A model generated the notes under the pieces. It worked only from the letters and a program-made list of their open reading frames with translations, had not been told where the DNA came from and made no database searches. Shown one piece after another: positions 54,105 to 62,657 of a stretch of 64,000 bases of DNA. Numbering within the stretch: position 1 is the stretch's first letter; every line of letters starts with the position of its first letter. Origin of the DNA: CAHJXG01 sp965277495 (lineage in GTDB: Bacteria > Pseudomonadota > Alphaproteobacteria > Acetobacterales > Acetobacteraceae). The stretch is taken from positions 310,001 through 374,000 of the forward strand of contig OZ255824.1 in NCBI GenBank assembly GCA_965277495.1, written 5' to 3'. A program made the translations under genes and the position numbers.

Positions 54105-55217
54105 CTATCCGATCAGGCCAGATACCCATCGAAACAGCCCGAGGTGGGTCAGATCGTTCCACGTTGCAAACACAAACAGGCAAGCGAGCACCGCGAAGCC
54201 CGCCCGGTAACCGTATTCCTGGGCGCGCGGCGGCAGCGGGCGTCCGCGCACAGCCTCGAACAAATAAAACAGCAAGTGCCCGCCATCGAGGATTGGTATC
54301 GGGAACAGGTTGATCAGGCCCAAGTTGACCGACAGCACCGCAATGAAACTGACCAGGCTCGCTATGCCGAGCTGCGCCACCTGGCCCGACAGTTGGGCGA
54401 TGCGCAACGGCCCGCCCAGTTCGTCCGTCGTCCGGGCGCCGCTGAGCATTTGGCCAAGCCCGGCGACCGTCTGCGCCGTTACGTCCCAGGTTTGTTCGAC
54501 GCCGGCCACGACCGCCTGCGCCGGGTTCATCTTTGTGAACTCGGTGCCGCCGCCGCGCACGCCGAGCAGGCCAAGGCGGTGTCCCTGGCCGCCATCCCGC
54601 CCGCCTGCCGTCACCGAAATCGTTTGTTGCTGCCCATCCCGCAGGATCGACAGGCTGAGCGCACGGTCGGGGTTGGCCGAAACGATCCGCTGGATGTCCT
54701 CGAACTTCGACACCGGCGCGCCGTCGATAGCTTCCACGCGGTCTCCGGCGCGCAGCCCTGCCGTGGCCGCCGGGCCATCGGCCACCACCTCGCCGATGAC
54801 CGGCACGGAAACCGGACGGCCCACGGTGGCGAACAGCGCCGCGAACAACACGGCCGCCAGCAGGAAATTGGCGACCGGCCCGGCCGCGACCACGATCGCA
54901 CGGGACAGCACGGGCTTTTCGTGAAACGTCCGCCCCGGCTGCCAACCGGCGCGCACGTCTTCGGCCACGTCTTCCGGACGTTCCTGCCCGTGCAACTTCA
55001 CGTAACCGCCGAGCGGCAGCCAAGCCAGCTTCCAGACCGTGCCCAGTCTATCGGTCCAACTGGCGATCGATCTGCCGAAACCGATCGAAAACGCCTCCAC
55101 ATGGATGCCGCGCCAACGTGCGGCGAGATAGTGGCCGAGTTCATGCACGAAAACCAAGACGCCGAGCACGACGATGAACGCGGCGACACTACGGGCAAAA
55201 TCGGGGATCATCGGCAT
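54105..55217 (-). CDS. rseP: RIP metalloprotease RseP
   Basis: A 370-aa site-2 intramembrane zinc protease that releases anti-sigma factors and clears signal peptides. The zinc motif HELGH is at residues 25-29 and the third ligand Asp is in NLFPIPILDGGHL. One PDZ domain spans about 125-200 (AGLRAGDRVEAIDG); E. coli RseP has two. Four helices are visible. It lies 12 nt after dxr. Confidence 0.95.
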   Translation of the reverse strand: MPMIPDFARSVAAFIVVLGVLVFVHELGHYLAARWRGIHVEAFSIGFGRSIASWTDRLGTVWKLAWLPLGGYVKLHGQERPEDVAEDVRAGWQPGRTFHEKPVLSRAIVVAAGPVANFLLAAVLFAALFATVGRPVSVPVIGEVVADGPAATAGLRAGDRVEAIDGAPVSKFEDIQRIVSANPDRALSLSILRDGQQQTISVTAGGRDGGQGHRLGLLGVRGGGTEFTKMNPAQAVVAGVEQTWDVTAQTVAGLGQMLSGARTTDELGGPLRIAQLSGQVAQLGIASLVSFIAVLSVNLGLINLFPIPILDGGHLLFYLFEAVRGRPLPPRAQEYGYRAGFAVLACLFVFATWNDLTHLGLFRWVSGLIG

Positions 55218-55229
55218 CGTGCAACGTCC

Positions 55230-56423
55230 TTATGCTGCCTTGGCAGCGGCAATCCGGTGGGCGGCACTCCGGGCGGACGCATCCAGGCCCATCACTGCGT
55301 CAAGGCTGTCGGCGGCATGGCTTCCGAGGCGCTCCAGCACCGCTTCGACCAACGCAGCGATTTGGGTGAAGCCCAGGCGGCGGCCCAGGAAAGCCTCCAC
55401 CGCCACCTCGTTCGCAGCAGACAGGATTGTGGGTGCGCCACCGCCTGCGCGCAAGGCATCCCGCGCCAGGCGAAGCGCCGGAAAGCGGATCGGGTCGGGC
55501 TCGAAGAATTCCAGCGTCCCCAGCGCGGCCAGGTCCAGCCGCGGTGAAACAGTAGGGAGGCGGCCGGGCCAGGCCAGCGCATGCGCGATGGGGATGCGCA
55601 TGTCGGGCGCGCCCATCTGCGCCAGCACGCTGCCGTCGCGGTAATGCACCAAGCCGTGGATGACGGCCTGCGGATGCACCAGGATGCCGATCTCGCTCTC
55701 ATGCATCGCGAACAGGCGTGCGGCCTCGATGAGTTCCAGGCCTTTGTTCATCATCGTTGCGGAGTCGATGCTGATCTTGGCGCCCATCGACCACACGGGA
55801 TGCCGCAGCGCAGCCTCGGGCGCGGCCCGCGCCATCTCTTCCGTGGTGGCAAGGCGGAACGGACCGCCTGATGAGGTCAGCACGATGCGCTCGACCTCGT
55901 CCCGGTTGCCCTCCGCCATCGCTTGGAAGATCGCGTTGTGCTCGGAGTCGACCGGCAAAAGCGTGGCGCCTGCCTCCCGAACCGCGCGCAGCATCACCTC
56001 CCCGGCGCAGACCAGGGCCTCCTTGTTCGCCAACGCCACCGCGCCGCCGCGCCGGATCGCGGCCAGCGTGCTGGGCAGCCCGGCGGCGCCGGTAATGGCG
56101 GCCATCGTCCAATCCACCGGCAATGCGGCGGCCTGCAGTACTGCCGGTTCGCCGCTCGCGGTCTGGATGCCGGAGCCGGCCAGCGCCGCATCGAGCGCCG
56201 CATGGTGCGACGGCTCGGCGACCACCGCGAGTTCGGCATGCAGCCGCCGGGCCTGTTCCGCCAATAAGGCGGCATTGCGGCCCCCGACCAGGACGCGGAC
56301 GCGGAACCGGGCGGGGTTGGCGGCCAGAAGATCGACCGTGCTGGTGCCGACGCTGCCCGTGCTGCCCAGCACCGAGACGGTCCGCACGTCCGATGCGGCT
56401 GTTTCCGCCGCTTTCATTGCCAT
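55230..56423 (-). CDS. dxr: 1-deoxy-D-xylulose 5-phosphate reductoisomerase
   Basis: Converts DXP to MEP, the committed step of the non-mevalonate isoprenoid pathway. 397 aa. NADPH site VLGSTGSVGTSTVDLL at residues 20-35, LANKEALVCAGE, PVDSEHNAIFQ (metal) and SSGGPFR. Its start overlaps the 3' end of cdsA by 10 bp. Confidence 0.97.
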   Translation of the reverse strand: MAMKAAETAASDVRTVSVLGSTGSVGTSTVDLLAANPARFRVRVLVGGRNAALLAEQARRLHAELAVVAEPSHHAALDAALAGSGIQTASGEPAVLQAAALPVDWTMAAITGAAGLPSTLAAIRRGGAVALANKEALVCAGEVMLRAVREAGATLLPVDSEHNAIFQAMAEGNRDEVERIVLTSSGGPFRLATTEEMARAAPEAALRHPVWSMGAKISIDSATMMNKGLELIEAARLFAMHESEIGILVHPQAVIHGLVHYRDGSVLAQMGAPDMRIPIAHALAWPGRLPTVSPRLDLAALGTLEFFEPDPIRFPALRLARDALRAGGGAPTILSAANEVAVEAFLGRRLGFTQIAALVEAVLERLGSHAADSLDAVMGLDASARSAAHRIAAAKAA

Positions 56424-57238
56424 AATATCACTCCCCGTCCCAACACCAACACAAACCCAGCCGCGGCCGGTGCGGCCGTCAGCAACCCATCCAAGCGGTC
56501 CAGCAGCCCGCCATGCCCGGGAATCAGCCGCCCGGAGTCCTTGACGCCAAAGTGCCGCTTGATCGCACTTTCGAGCAAATCACCGGCCTGCGCCGCCACG
56601 CCGAGCACTCCCGCCACCAGCGCGGCCCGGCCAGGGGCAGCCGGACCGAGCGCGTGGCCCGCCGCCTCGCCGACGAGCATTGCGGCCAGCAGGCCACCAA
56701 GCGCCCCGGCCCAAGTTTTGCCCGGGGAGATCGCCGGCGCCAGCTTTGGCCCGCCAAACACCCGCCCGGCGGCGTAGGCGCCGATGTCGCTCGCCCAGAC
56801 CACGACGACCAGGAACAGCACGTTTGCCCGCCCCACCGCGCCATCGCCACGCAGCCAGATCAGGGCGACGCTGGCCAAGCCGATATAGATGACGCCGGGG
56901 CCGAGCGCCCGGCGCCCGGCGAGCAGCCAGGTCAATCCAGCCCCCAGGGCAAGCACGGCAAGCGCCCAGCGCTCGCGGTCCAGCACCGCGGCAAAGCCGG
57001 CCAACAGCACGGAGGCCGGCACCATTATGCCCGGCGCGCGCCAGGGCCGATTGCTGCAAAGCATCACCCATTCATAGGCGAGGCCGCCGGCCCCCACTGC
57101 CATCAGCGCCGTCCAGGCCCCGCCGCCGAGCCAGATGCAGGCCAGCGCCGCCGGCGCCAATAGGGCCGCCGACACTGCGCGCTTGCGCAAGTCGCCCCAA
57201 CGCACAGCATCGGACCGGGCCGTTATAGGCTCAGGCAA
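56414..57238 (-). CDS. cdsA: phosphatidate cytidylyltransferase
   Basis: Makes CDP-diacylglycerol from phosphatidic acid and CTP, feeding PssA elsewhere in this window. 274 aa with about seven helices. The CDS signature is present: WASDIGAYAAGRVFGGPKLAPAISPGKTWAGALGG, then KRHFGVKDSGRLIPGHGGLLDRLD. It lies 9 nt after uppS. Confidence 0.96.
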   Translation of the reverse strand: MPEPITARSDAVRWGDLRKRAVSAALLAPAALACIWLGGGAWTALMAVGAGGLAYEWVMLCSNRPWRAPGIMVPASVLLAGFAAVLDRERWALAVLALGAGLTWLLAGRRALGPGVIYIGLASVALIWLRGDGAVGRANVLFLVVVVWASDIGAYAAGRVFGGPKLAPAISPGKTWAGALGGLLAAMLVGEAAGHALGPAAPGRAALVAGVLGVAAQAGDLLESAIKRHFGVKDSGRLIPGHGGLLDRLDGLLTAAPAAAGFVLVLGRGVILWQ

Positions 57239-57247
57239 GGCGGGCGC

Positions 57248-58003
57248 TCAGGCAGGGCGGGCCCCGAACCGGCGCTCGCGCCGGGCATACTCGACCAGGG
57301 CGTTGTTGAATTCGGCCTGGCCGAAGTCGGGCCACATCACGTCCAGGAACACCAGCTCGGCATACGCCGACTGCCACAGCAGGAAATTCGACAGCCTGCG
57401 CTCGCCGGATGTGCGGATCATCAGGTCCGGATCGGGCATCCCGGCGGTGGACAGGAACCGCTCAAAACGCTCGGCGGTCAGCGATGCCGGATCGAGCGTG
57501 CCATCGGCGGCGGCCTGCGCCACGGCACGGGCGGCGGCGGCGATCTCGTCGCGCCCGCCATATGACAGCGCGATGTTCAGGTTCAGCCGCGTGTTGCCGA
57601 GGGTCGTGCGTTCCGCGCGGTCGAGTTCCGCCCGGGTGTCCGGCTCGAACCGCGTGCGGTCGCCGATGATCCGCACCCGCACGCCTTGGCGCGACAGCTC
57701 GGCCAGCTCCTGCCGGATGTAGTGGCGCAGCAGGCCGGTCAGCTCCAGCACCTCGTCGGCCGGACGCCGCCAGTTCTCGCTGCTGAACGCATAGAGCGTA
57801 AGCCAGCCTACGCCAGCCTCGACCGCCGCCTCGATCGTGCGGCGCACCGCCTGCGCCCCAGCACGGTGCCCGGCGGCCCGCGGCAGGCCACGCGCGGCGG
57901 CCCAGCGCCCGTTGCCGTCCATGATCACGGCGATATGCTGCGGCGGCAACGGTCCGGATAGGGCGGACGCGAGCGGCAGCAAGTCCGGCTTGCCAAGGGC
58001 CAT
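57248..58003 (-). CDS. uppS: undecaprenyl pyrophosphate synthase (cis-prenyltransferase)
   Basis: Builds the C55 lipid carrier for peptidoglycan and O-antigen. 251 aa from the ATG at 58003. The catalytic Asp is in AVIMDGNGRWA near residue 29; FSSENWRRP and RTSGERRLSNFLLWQSAYAE are invariant motifs. An open frame extends back into frr, but homology starts here, 4 nt after the frr stop. Confidence 0.96.
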   Translation of the reverse strand: MALGKPDLLPLASALSGPLPPQHIAVIMDGNGRWAAARGLPRAAGHRAGAQAVRRTIEAAVEAGVGWLTLYAFSSENWRRPADEVLELTGLLRHYIRQELAELSRQGVRVRIIGDRTRFEPDTRAELDRAERTTLGNTRLNLNIALSYGGRDEIAAAARAVAQAAADGTLDPASLTAERFERFLSTAGMPDPDLMIRTSGERRLSNFLLWQSAYAELVFLDVMWPDFGQAEFNNALVEYARRERRFGARPA

Positions 58004-58007
58004 GTTG

Positions 58008-58574
58008 TCAGACCTGCCGGATTTCCCGGTCCTTGTCGGACAGAGACTCGTCGATACGCTTGATGTAGCCATCCGTCAGCTTTTGAACTTGGTCGGACCA
58101 GTCCTTCATCTCGTCTTCGCCGATCTCGCTCTTCTTCTCGAATGCCTTGATCTGGTCCATGCCGTCCCGCCGCACGCCGCGCACTGCGACCCGCGCGCCC
58201 TCGGCGTAGCGTCCGGCCGCCTTCGCCAGCTCGCCCCGGCGTTCCGCGGTCAATTGCGGGATCGGCACCCGGACCACCTGGCCATCGGAGCCTGGGTTGA
58301 GGCCCAGCCCGCTGTCGCGGATCGCGCGCTCCACGGCGCCGACCAGGGTGCGGTCCCAGACCTGCACCGTGATCAGCCGCGGCTCCGGCACGCCGATGGT
58401 GCCCACTTGGGTGATCGGCACCTCGGTGCCATAGGCCTCGACCTTCACGGGTTCCAGCAACGCCGGGCTGGCGCGTCCGGTGCGCAACCCGCCGAAGTCG
58501 CGGCGCAGGGTCTCGAGCGCGCCATCCATGCGGCGCGCCAGATCCAATTTGAGGGCAGTTAGGTCAGCAGGCAC
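58008..58574 (-). CDS. frr: ribosome recycling factor
   Basis: Splits post-termination ribosomes together with EF-G. 188 aa, near the usual 185. Shows RRMDGALETLRRDFGGLRTGRASPALLEPV, RVPIPQLTAERRGELAK and RDGMDQIKAFEK. It follows pyrH by 37 nt. Confidence 0.97.
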   Translation of the reverse strand: MPADLTALKLDLARRMDGALETLRRDFGGLRTGRASPALLEPVKVEAYGTEVPITQVGTIGVPEPRLITVQVWDRTLVGAVERAIRDSGLGLNPGSDGQVVRVPIPQLTAERRGELAKAAGRYAEGARVAVRGVRRDGMDQIKAFEKKSEIGEDEMKDWSDQVQKLTDGYIKRIDESLSDKDREIRQV

Positions 58575-58611
58575 AAAGGTCTCCCCTGGATTGGGCTAGT
58601 GGGGGGTTGGG

Positions 58612-59337
58612 CTAATGCGGCTCGATGATGCGGGTGAAACGGCCTTCGCCGCGCATCACCTGCGCGAATGCGCCGGGCGCATGAATGTTGAAAACGATGA
58701 TCGGCAGGCCGTTCTCGCGCGCGAGGCTGATGCCCGCCGCATCCATGACGCCGAGATCGCGCGACAGCACGTCAAGATATGTTAGCTCGTCGTATCGTTC
58801 AGCGTCGGGCACCTTGCGCGGGTCGGCCGAATACACGCCGTCGACCTGGGTGCCCTTCAGCAGCAGGTCGCAGTGCATTTCGGCCGCGCGCAGGGCCGCC
58901 GCAGTGTCGGTGGTGAAAAACGGGTTGCCGGTGCCCGCGGCGAAGATCACTACCCGGCCTTTTTCCATATGCCGCTCGGCCCGCCGCCGGATATACGGCT
59001 CGCACACGCTGCTCATCGGGATCGCCGATTGCACACGGGTCGGAATGCCCCGCCGCTCCAGCGCGCTCTGCATCCCCAAGGCGTTCATGACGGTCGCGAG
59101 CATGCCCATATAGTCGGCCTGCGCCCGGTCCATGCCGCCGGCCGCCGCCGAGATGCCGCGGAAGATGTTGCCGCCGCCGATCACCAGGCACACCTGCACG
59201 CCCATCTGCACGACGTCGCCGACATCGACCGCGATACGCGTGAGGGTGTCGGTGTCAAGCCCGTATTCCCGCCGGCCCATCAGCGCCTCCCCGGACACCT
59301 TGAGCAGGACGCGCTTGTAGGTGGGCTGTTTCGGCAT
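58612..59337 (-). CDS. pyrH: UMP kinase
   Basis: Phosphorylates UMP to UDP. 241 aa of the amino acid kinase fold: KVSGEALMG at the N-terminus, VIGGGNIFRG, FAAGTGNPFFTTDTAAALRA and LLKGTQVDGVYSADPRK. Normally a hexamer controlled by GTP and UTP. 79 bp lie between it and tsf. Confidence 0.97.
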   Translation of the reverse strand: MPKQPTYKRVLLKVSGEALMGRREYGLDTDTLTRIAVDVGDVVQMGVQVCLVIGGGNIFRGISAAAGGMDRAQADYMGMLATVMNALGMQSALERRGIPTRVQSAIPMSSVCEPYIRRRAERHMEKGRVVIFAAGTGNPFFTTDTAAALRAAEMHCDLLLKGTQVDGVYSADPRKVPDAERYDELTYLDVLSRDLGVMDAAGISLARENGLPIIVFNIHAPGAFAQVMRGEGRFTRIIEPH

Positions 59338-59354
59338 GTGGTCCTTTTGGGTCA

Positions 59355-59386
59355 GGGCGGCGGCACGCTAGATGGTGGCGCCGCCC
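59355..59386 (-). promoter_or_regulatory. hairpin between tsf and pyrH
   Basis: GGGCGGCG (59355-59362) pairs with CGCCGCCC (59379-59386), an 8-bp perfect stem with a 16-nt loop, in the 79-bp tsf-pyrH spacer. No T-run follows on the minus strand, so partial termination or an mRNA-processing site is more likely than a full terminator. Confidence 0.4.
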
Positions 59387-59416
59387 CCCACAAGTTCAGA
59401 CCAACACATGGCCAAA

Positions 59417-60352
59417 CTACGGCGCCGGCGGTGGCTCGGATGCAATACCGGCTGCGGCAGCGACTTCGGCCGCAAAATCCCCGCCCGTCGGCTTGTCGAT
59501 CCCCTCGCCGAGCTGGAAACGCGCGAAGCCAGACAGCGTGGCGCCGGCCTTTTTCACCACGGCGCGCACCCGGCTCTCGCCGTCATGCACCCACACTTGC
59601 TCCAGCAGCACGACTTCCTCGTAGTACTTCCGGATGCGGCCTTCGACCATCTTCTCAATGATGGCGTCGGGCTTGCCGGAGGCGCGGGCCTGCTCGGTGA
59701 GCACGGCCTTTTCCCGCTCGAGCGCAGCAGGGTCGACGGCGTCGATGTCGAGCACGTCAGGCCGGGCTGCGGCGACGTGCATGCCGACCTGGCGGCCCAG
59801 CGTCTCCAGCGCCGATTGCTCGTTGGCGCTTTCGACTGCGACCAGCACGCCGATCTTGCCGAGGCCGGGCTTCAATGCGTTGTGAACATAGGTCGCGACA
59901 ACGCCATGCGGCACCGTCAATACGCTCGCCCGGCGCAGGTTCATGTTCTCGCCGATCGTCGCCACCAGATGGGTCAGCTCCTCGGCGACCGTCCGGCCCG
60001 TGCCGGGGAACGGCGCGGCACGGATGGCCTCGACGTCATCGCCGACCTCGAGCGCGATCTGCGCCACGGCTTGCACCAGGGCCTGGAAGGTCTCGTTGCG
60101 GGCGACGAAATCGGTCTCGGCGTTGACCTCGACCATCGCCGCCTTGTTGGCCATGCTCGCCACGCCGACCAAGCCCTCGGCAGCCACCCGGCCGCTCTTT
60201 TTCGCCGCAGCCGACAGGCCCTTCTTGCGCAGCCAGTCGAACGCGGCCTCGGCGTCGCCGCCGCTTTCGGTCAGCGCCCGCTTGCAGTCCATCATGCCGG
60301 CGCCGGTCTTCTCGCGCAGCGCCTTGACCGCCGCCGCTGTAATCTCAGCCAT
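59417..60352 (-). CDS. tsf: translation elongation factor Ts
   Basis: The nucleotide exchange factor for EF-Tu. 311 aa. The N-terminal UBA-like VKALREKTGAGMMDCKRAL, the NAETDFVARNE core and the C-terminal LLEQVWVHD are all present. The tail is Ala/Pro-rich. It follows rpsB by 12 nt. Confidence 0.97.
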   Translation of the reverse strand: MAEITAAAVKALREKTGAGMMDCKRALTESGGDAEAAFDWLRKKGLSAAAKKSGRVAAEGLVGVASMANKAAMVEVNAETDFVARNETFQALVQAVAQIALEVGDDVEAIRAAPFPGTGRTVAEELTHLVATIGENMNLRRASVLTVPHGVVATYVHNALKPGLGKIGVLVAVESANEQSALETLGRQVGMHVAAARPDVLDIDAVDPAALEREKAVLTEQARASGKPDAIIEKMVEGRIRKYYEEVVLLEQVWVHDGESRVRAVVKKAGATLSGFARFQLGEGIDKPTGGDFAAEVAAAAGIASEPPPAP

Positions 60353-60364
60353 TGCCTTTCCTCC

Positions 60365-61150
60365 CTACGCCGCCGGCTGCTCGGCCGGGGCAGCCTCCGG
60401 CAACGGCATCACCTCCGGCGGCAGTTCTTCGGCGGCGCCCAAGTCACGTCCGCTCGCCACCATCTCGGCGCTGATGCCGTCCAGCACGGCGCCGGCCACC
60501 AGGTCGCAGTACATGGTGATTGCCCGGATCGCGTCGTCGTTGCCGGGAATGGGATAGGTCACGCCCTGCGGGTCCGAGTTGCTGTCCAGCACGGCAATGA
60601 CGGGGATGCCGAGCTTGTTCGCCTCCTCGACCGCCAGCTTTTCCTTGTTGGTGTCGATGATGAACAGGATGTCGGGAAGGCCGCCCATGTCCTTGATGCC
60701 GCCCAACGCGCGCTCCAGCTTTTCCTGGTCGCGGGTGATGTCCAGCACCTCTTTCTTGGTCAGGCCCTGCACGTCGCCGCCCAGCATCTCCTCGATCTGG
60801 CGCAGGCGCTTGATGCTGCCCGTAATGGTCTTCCAGTTGGTGAGCATGCCGCCGAGCCAGCGGTGGTTCACGTAATACTGGCCGCACCGCTTGGCGCTGT
60901 CCGCCACGTATTCCGCGGCGGCGCGCTTGGTGCCGACGAAAAGCACGCGTCCCCCGGCGGCGGTCACGTCGCGGACGGCGCGGAGCGCACGGTCCAGCAT
61001 CGGCACGGTCTGTTGCAAGTCGATGATGTGGACCTGGTTGCGGACGCCGAAGATGTAGGGTCCCATACGCGGGTTCCAGCGCCGGGTGTGGTGGCCGAAA
61101 TGCACGCCGGCTTCAAGAAGCTGGCGCAGGGTGAAGTCGGGCATCGCCAT
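60365..61150 (-). CDS. rpsB: 30S ribosomal protein S2
   Basis: 261 aa, starting MAMPDFTLRQLLEAGVHFGH at the ATG at 61150. HHTRRWNPRMGPYIFG, DLQQTVPML and HRWLGGMLTNWKTI are conserved. The C-terminal tail is Ala/Pro/Glu-rich. First gene of the long envelope operon; the 237-bp upstream region 61151-61387 should hold its promoter and any S2-controlled leader. Confidence 0.97.
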   Translation of the reverse strand: MAMPDFTLRQLLEAGVHFGHHTRRWNPRMGPYIFGVRNQVHIIDLQQTVPMLDRALRAVRDVTAAGGRVLFVGTKRAAAEYVADSAKRCGQYYVNHRWLGGMLTNWKTITGSIKRLRQIEEMLGGDVQGLTKKEVLDITRDQEKLERALGGIKDMGGLPDILFIIDTNKEKLAVEEANKLGIPVIAVLDSNSDPQGVTYPIPGNDDAIRAITMYCDLVAGAVLDGISAEMVASGRDLGAAEELPPEVMPLPEAAPAEQPAA

Positions 61151-61320
61151 GGGCGTGTCCTTTCCTGTGGTCCGGTTGATCCTCCGCAGGGCCTGGCCAT
61201 GCGGCACCGGAACCTGGGGGGTGAACCCCGGGAAAGGCGCCCTGCGTGTGAATTACCCACGACGGTCGCGGGCGAGCCGGATATGAGGGAAAAAAGCGCT
61301 GCGTGCAAGGACTCCCGCGG

Positions 61321-61379
61321 AGGACGCGCTTCGTCCTGCGGCGCCGATCGCGGCCAGCCGCCCCACCGGAGCGGCTGGC
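61321..61379 (-). terminator. tandem hairpins after the SRPBCC gene (possible terminator)
   Basis: GCCAGCCGC (61353-61361) pairs with GCGGCTGGC (61371-61379), a 9-bp stem. AGGACG (61321-61326) pairs with CGTCCT (61332-61337). Both lie just downstream of the SRPBCC stop on the minus strand. No T-run follows directly; a T6 tract occurs only about 25 bp further on. Confidence 0.35.
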
Positions 61380-61387
61380 GGTAGGCG

Positions 61388-61918
61388 CTACGACTTCGTG
61401 GCTTTCGCCTTCAACCCGCCCAGCCCGGCTTCATAAACTCCGCCAACCGCGCCCGTGGCGGTTTTGTCATCCATGTTCGCGGCCGGTGCGTCCCCCTGAT
61501 CGGCGCGCTTGAACGCGGCTGTCCAGGTGACCAGGCTGCCGGTGGCTGACGGCTGGACGGTGATGGTCGACGTGTAGTCGGTCACCGGCAGCGTCTTGAC
61601 GTTCGCTGGGTCGTTGGTGATGGCGTAGGTATAGGTCATCGCCTTGGCGTCGTATGCCTTGAGCTGCTCGACCAGCCGCGGCCCGCCTAGGTCGAGCGTG
61701 CGGACCGATCCGACGGTGTTGCCCTCGGTTGCGGTCGAAGTCTTGACCGGCGGCACCCAGGTCAGGTCGGAGAACTGGCCGATGATGCCCCAGACCTTCG
61801 CGGGCGGCGCGGCGATCTCCACGGTCTTGGTCTCGTGCAGCACCGGCGCGGCGGCGTGGGCGGCGGTCACGGCAACAACGGCGCCGATCATGGCAAGACC
61901 GAGCAAAGCTTTGTTCAA
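61388..61918 (-). CDS. exported SRPBCC-fold protein
   Basis: 176 aa: a signal peptide (cleaved after AHA-A near residue 23), then a START/Bet v1-type SRPBCC domain (TKTVEIAAPPAKVWGIIGQFSDLTWVPP) as in polyketide-cyclase-like and MxaD-type proteins. A periplasmic location is unusual for this fold except in the MxaD/PhoQ-like subset. It probably binds a small hydrophobic ligand; the role is unknown. It is preceded by an 18-bp direct repeat at 61971-62009. Confidence 0.85.
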   Translation of the reverse strand: MNKALLGLAMIGAVVAVTAAHAAAPVLHETKTVEIAAPPAKVWGIIGQFSDLTWVPPVKTSTATEGNTVGSVRTLDLGGPRLVEQLKAYDAKAMTYTYAITNDPANVKTLPVTDYTSTITVQPSATGSLVTWTAAFKRADQGDAPAANMDDKTATGAVGGVYEAGLGGLKAKATKS

Positions 61919-61970
61919 GTACGTTCCCCTTTGTTTTCTAGCAAGGGGCGGAAACTAGAGACATGCGTGG

Positions 61971-62009
61971 ACGATGCAAGGCTGGGCGTGAACGGTGCAA
62001 GGCTGGGCG
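61971..62009. repeat. 18-bp direct repeat, 21-bp period, upstream of the SRPBCC gene
   Basis: ACGATGCAAGGCTGGGCG (61971-61988) and ACGGTGCAAGGCTGGGCG (61992-62009) differ at one base. The 21-bp period equals two helical turns, as expected for two repressor or activator dimers on one face. They are 53-91 bp upstream of the SRPBCC start and just after the end of the 103-aa gene. Confidence 0.6.
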
Positions 62010-62035
62010 GTTCCGCGCTGAAACTGCGGCCTACG

Positions 62036-62347
62036 TCATTGGGCCGCCACGGAGCCCAGTCCAACAGCTTCGACCGCGCCCTGGCCAACGATCCGCCCCT
62101 CCCATAGGCCGAAGGTCGTGCCAATCCGAATATGGGCGAGCGCCGCGTCCGGATCGAGGAAGTCGATGCCGACGCGCCGAGACTCGCCGGCCTGCAAAGG
62201 CTGGGTCAGCCGGAGACGGACGTCGTGATTGCGGCCATTTACAACCATCACGCAGCCGAACCAACGGGCCGGCATCGGAGATGCACGGCCATCCTGGCCC
62301 AGCGGCGCAAGCTCAACTATTGCAACGAAATCAGGATATGCCTTCAT
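62036..62347 (-). CDS. 103-aa small protein, EF-Tu domain-II-like
   Basis: Begins MKAYPDFVAIVELAPLG at an ATG that overlaps the upstream stop by 4 bp. The middle reads MPARWFGCVMVVNGRNHDVRL and the end LAHIRIGTTFGLWEGRIVGQG. This is the layout of small stand-alone proteins resembling the beta-barrel domain of EF-Tu, often found as orphan or immunity-like genes. The gene is visibly AT-richer than dnaE. Function unknown. Confidence 0.6.
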   Translation of the reverse strand: MKAYPDFVAIVELAPLGQDGRASPMPARWFGCVMVVNGRNHDVRLRLTQPLQAGESRRVGIDFLDPDAALAHIRIGTTFGLWEGRIVGQGAVEAVGLGSVAAQ

Positions 62348-62625
62348 ATCGGCCCCAAAAATTTGAGCGTCCGTAGTTCTACGAGAAGGTCGGTTGAAAC
62401 CACAAGGGTTGCAATACCCTGGTCGACAATCGCCTGTAGCCGCCATTCGACAAAACGGCTTGGGAAGGTAGCCGAAACCAGCCAGAAAGGACCCTCCCCA
62501 AACATAGCCGCCGCAAGGATTGCATATCGAGCCGCACCTTCGCGAGCCAAAGCGAAATATTTAACCTCGTTGCCGTATGGATTGCGGAACCGCCCAAGCC
62601 GTTCAAGATCTCGCAACTCGGTCAA
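62344..62625 (-). CDS. 93-aa protein of unknown function, partner of the 103-aa gene
   Basis: Contains GRFRNPYGNEVKYFALAREG, WLVSATFPSRF and a C-terminal LLVELRTLKFLGPI. No signal peptide. The first usable start is TTG at 62625; the frame stays open back to the dnaE stop and its extra residues look helical, so the true N-terminus may differ and may use a rare start. It is 32 nt after dnaE and translationally coupled to the next gene. Not recognised; composition is AT-richer than the flanks. Confidence 0.5.
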   Translation of the reverse strand: MTELRDLERLGRFRNPYGNEVKYFALAREGAARYAILAAAMFGEGPFWLVSATFPSRFVEWRLQAIVDQGIATLVVSTDLLVELRTLKFLGPI

Positions 62626-62657
62626 CAGAACGGACCGATAGATTTCGATGGATACCG

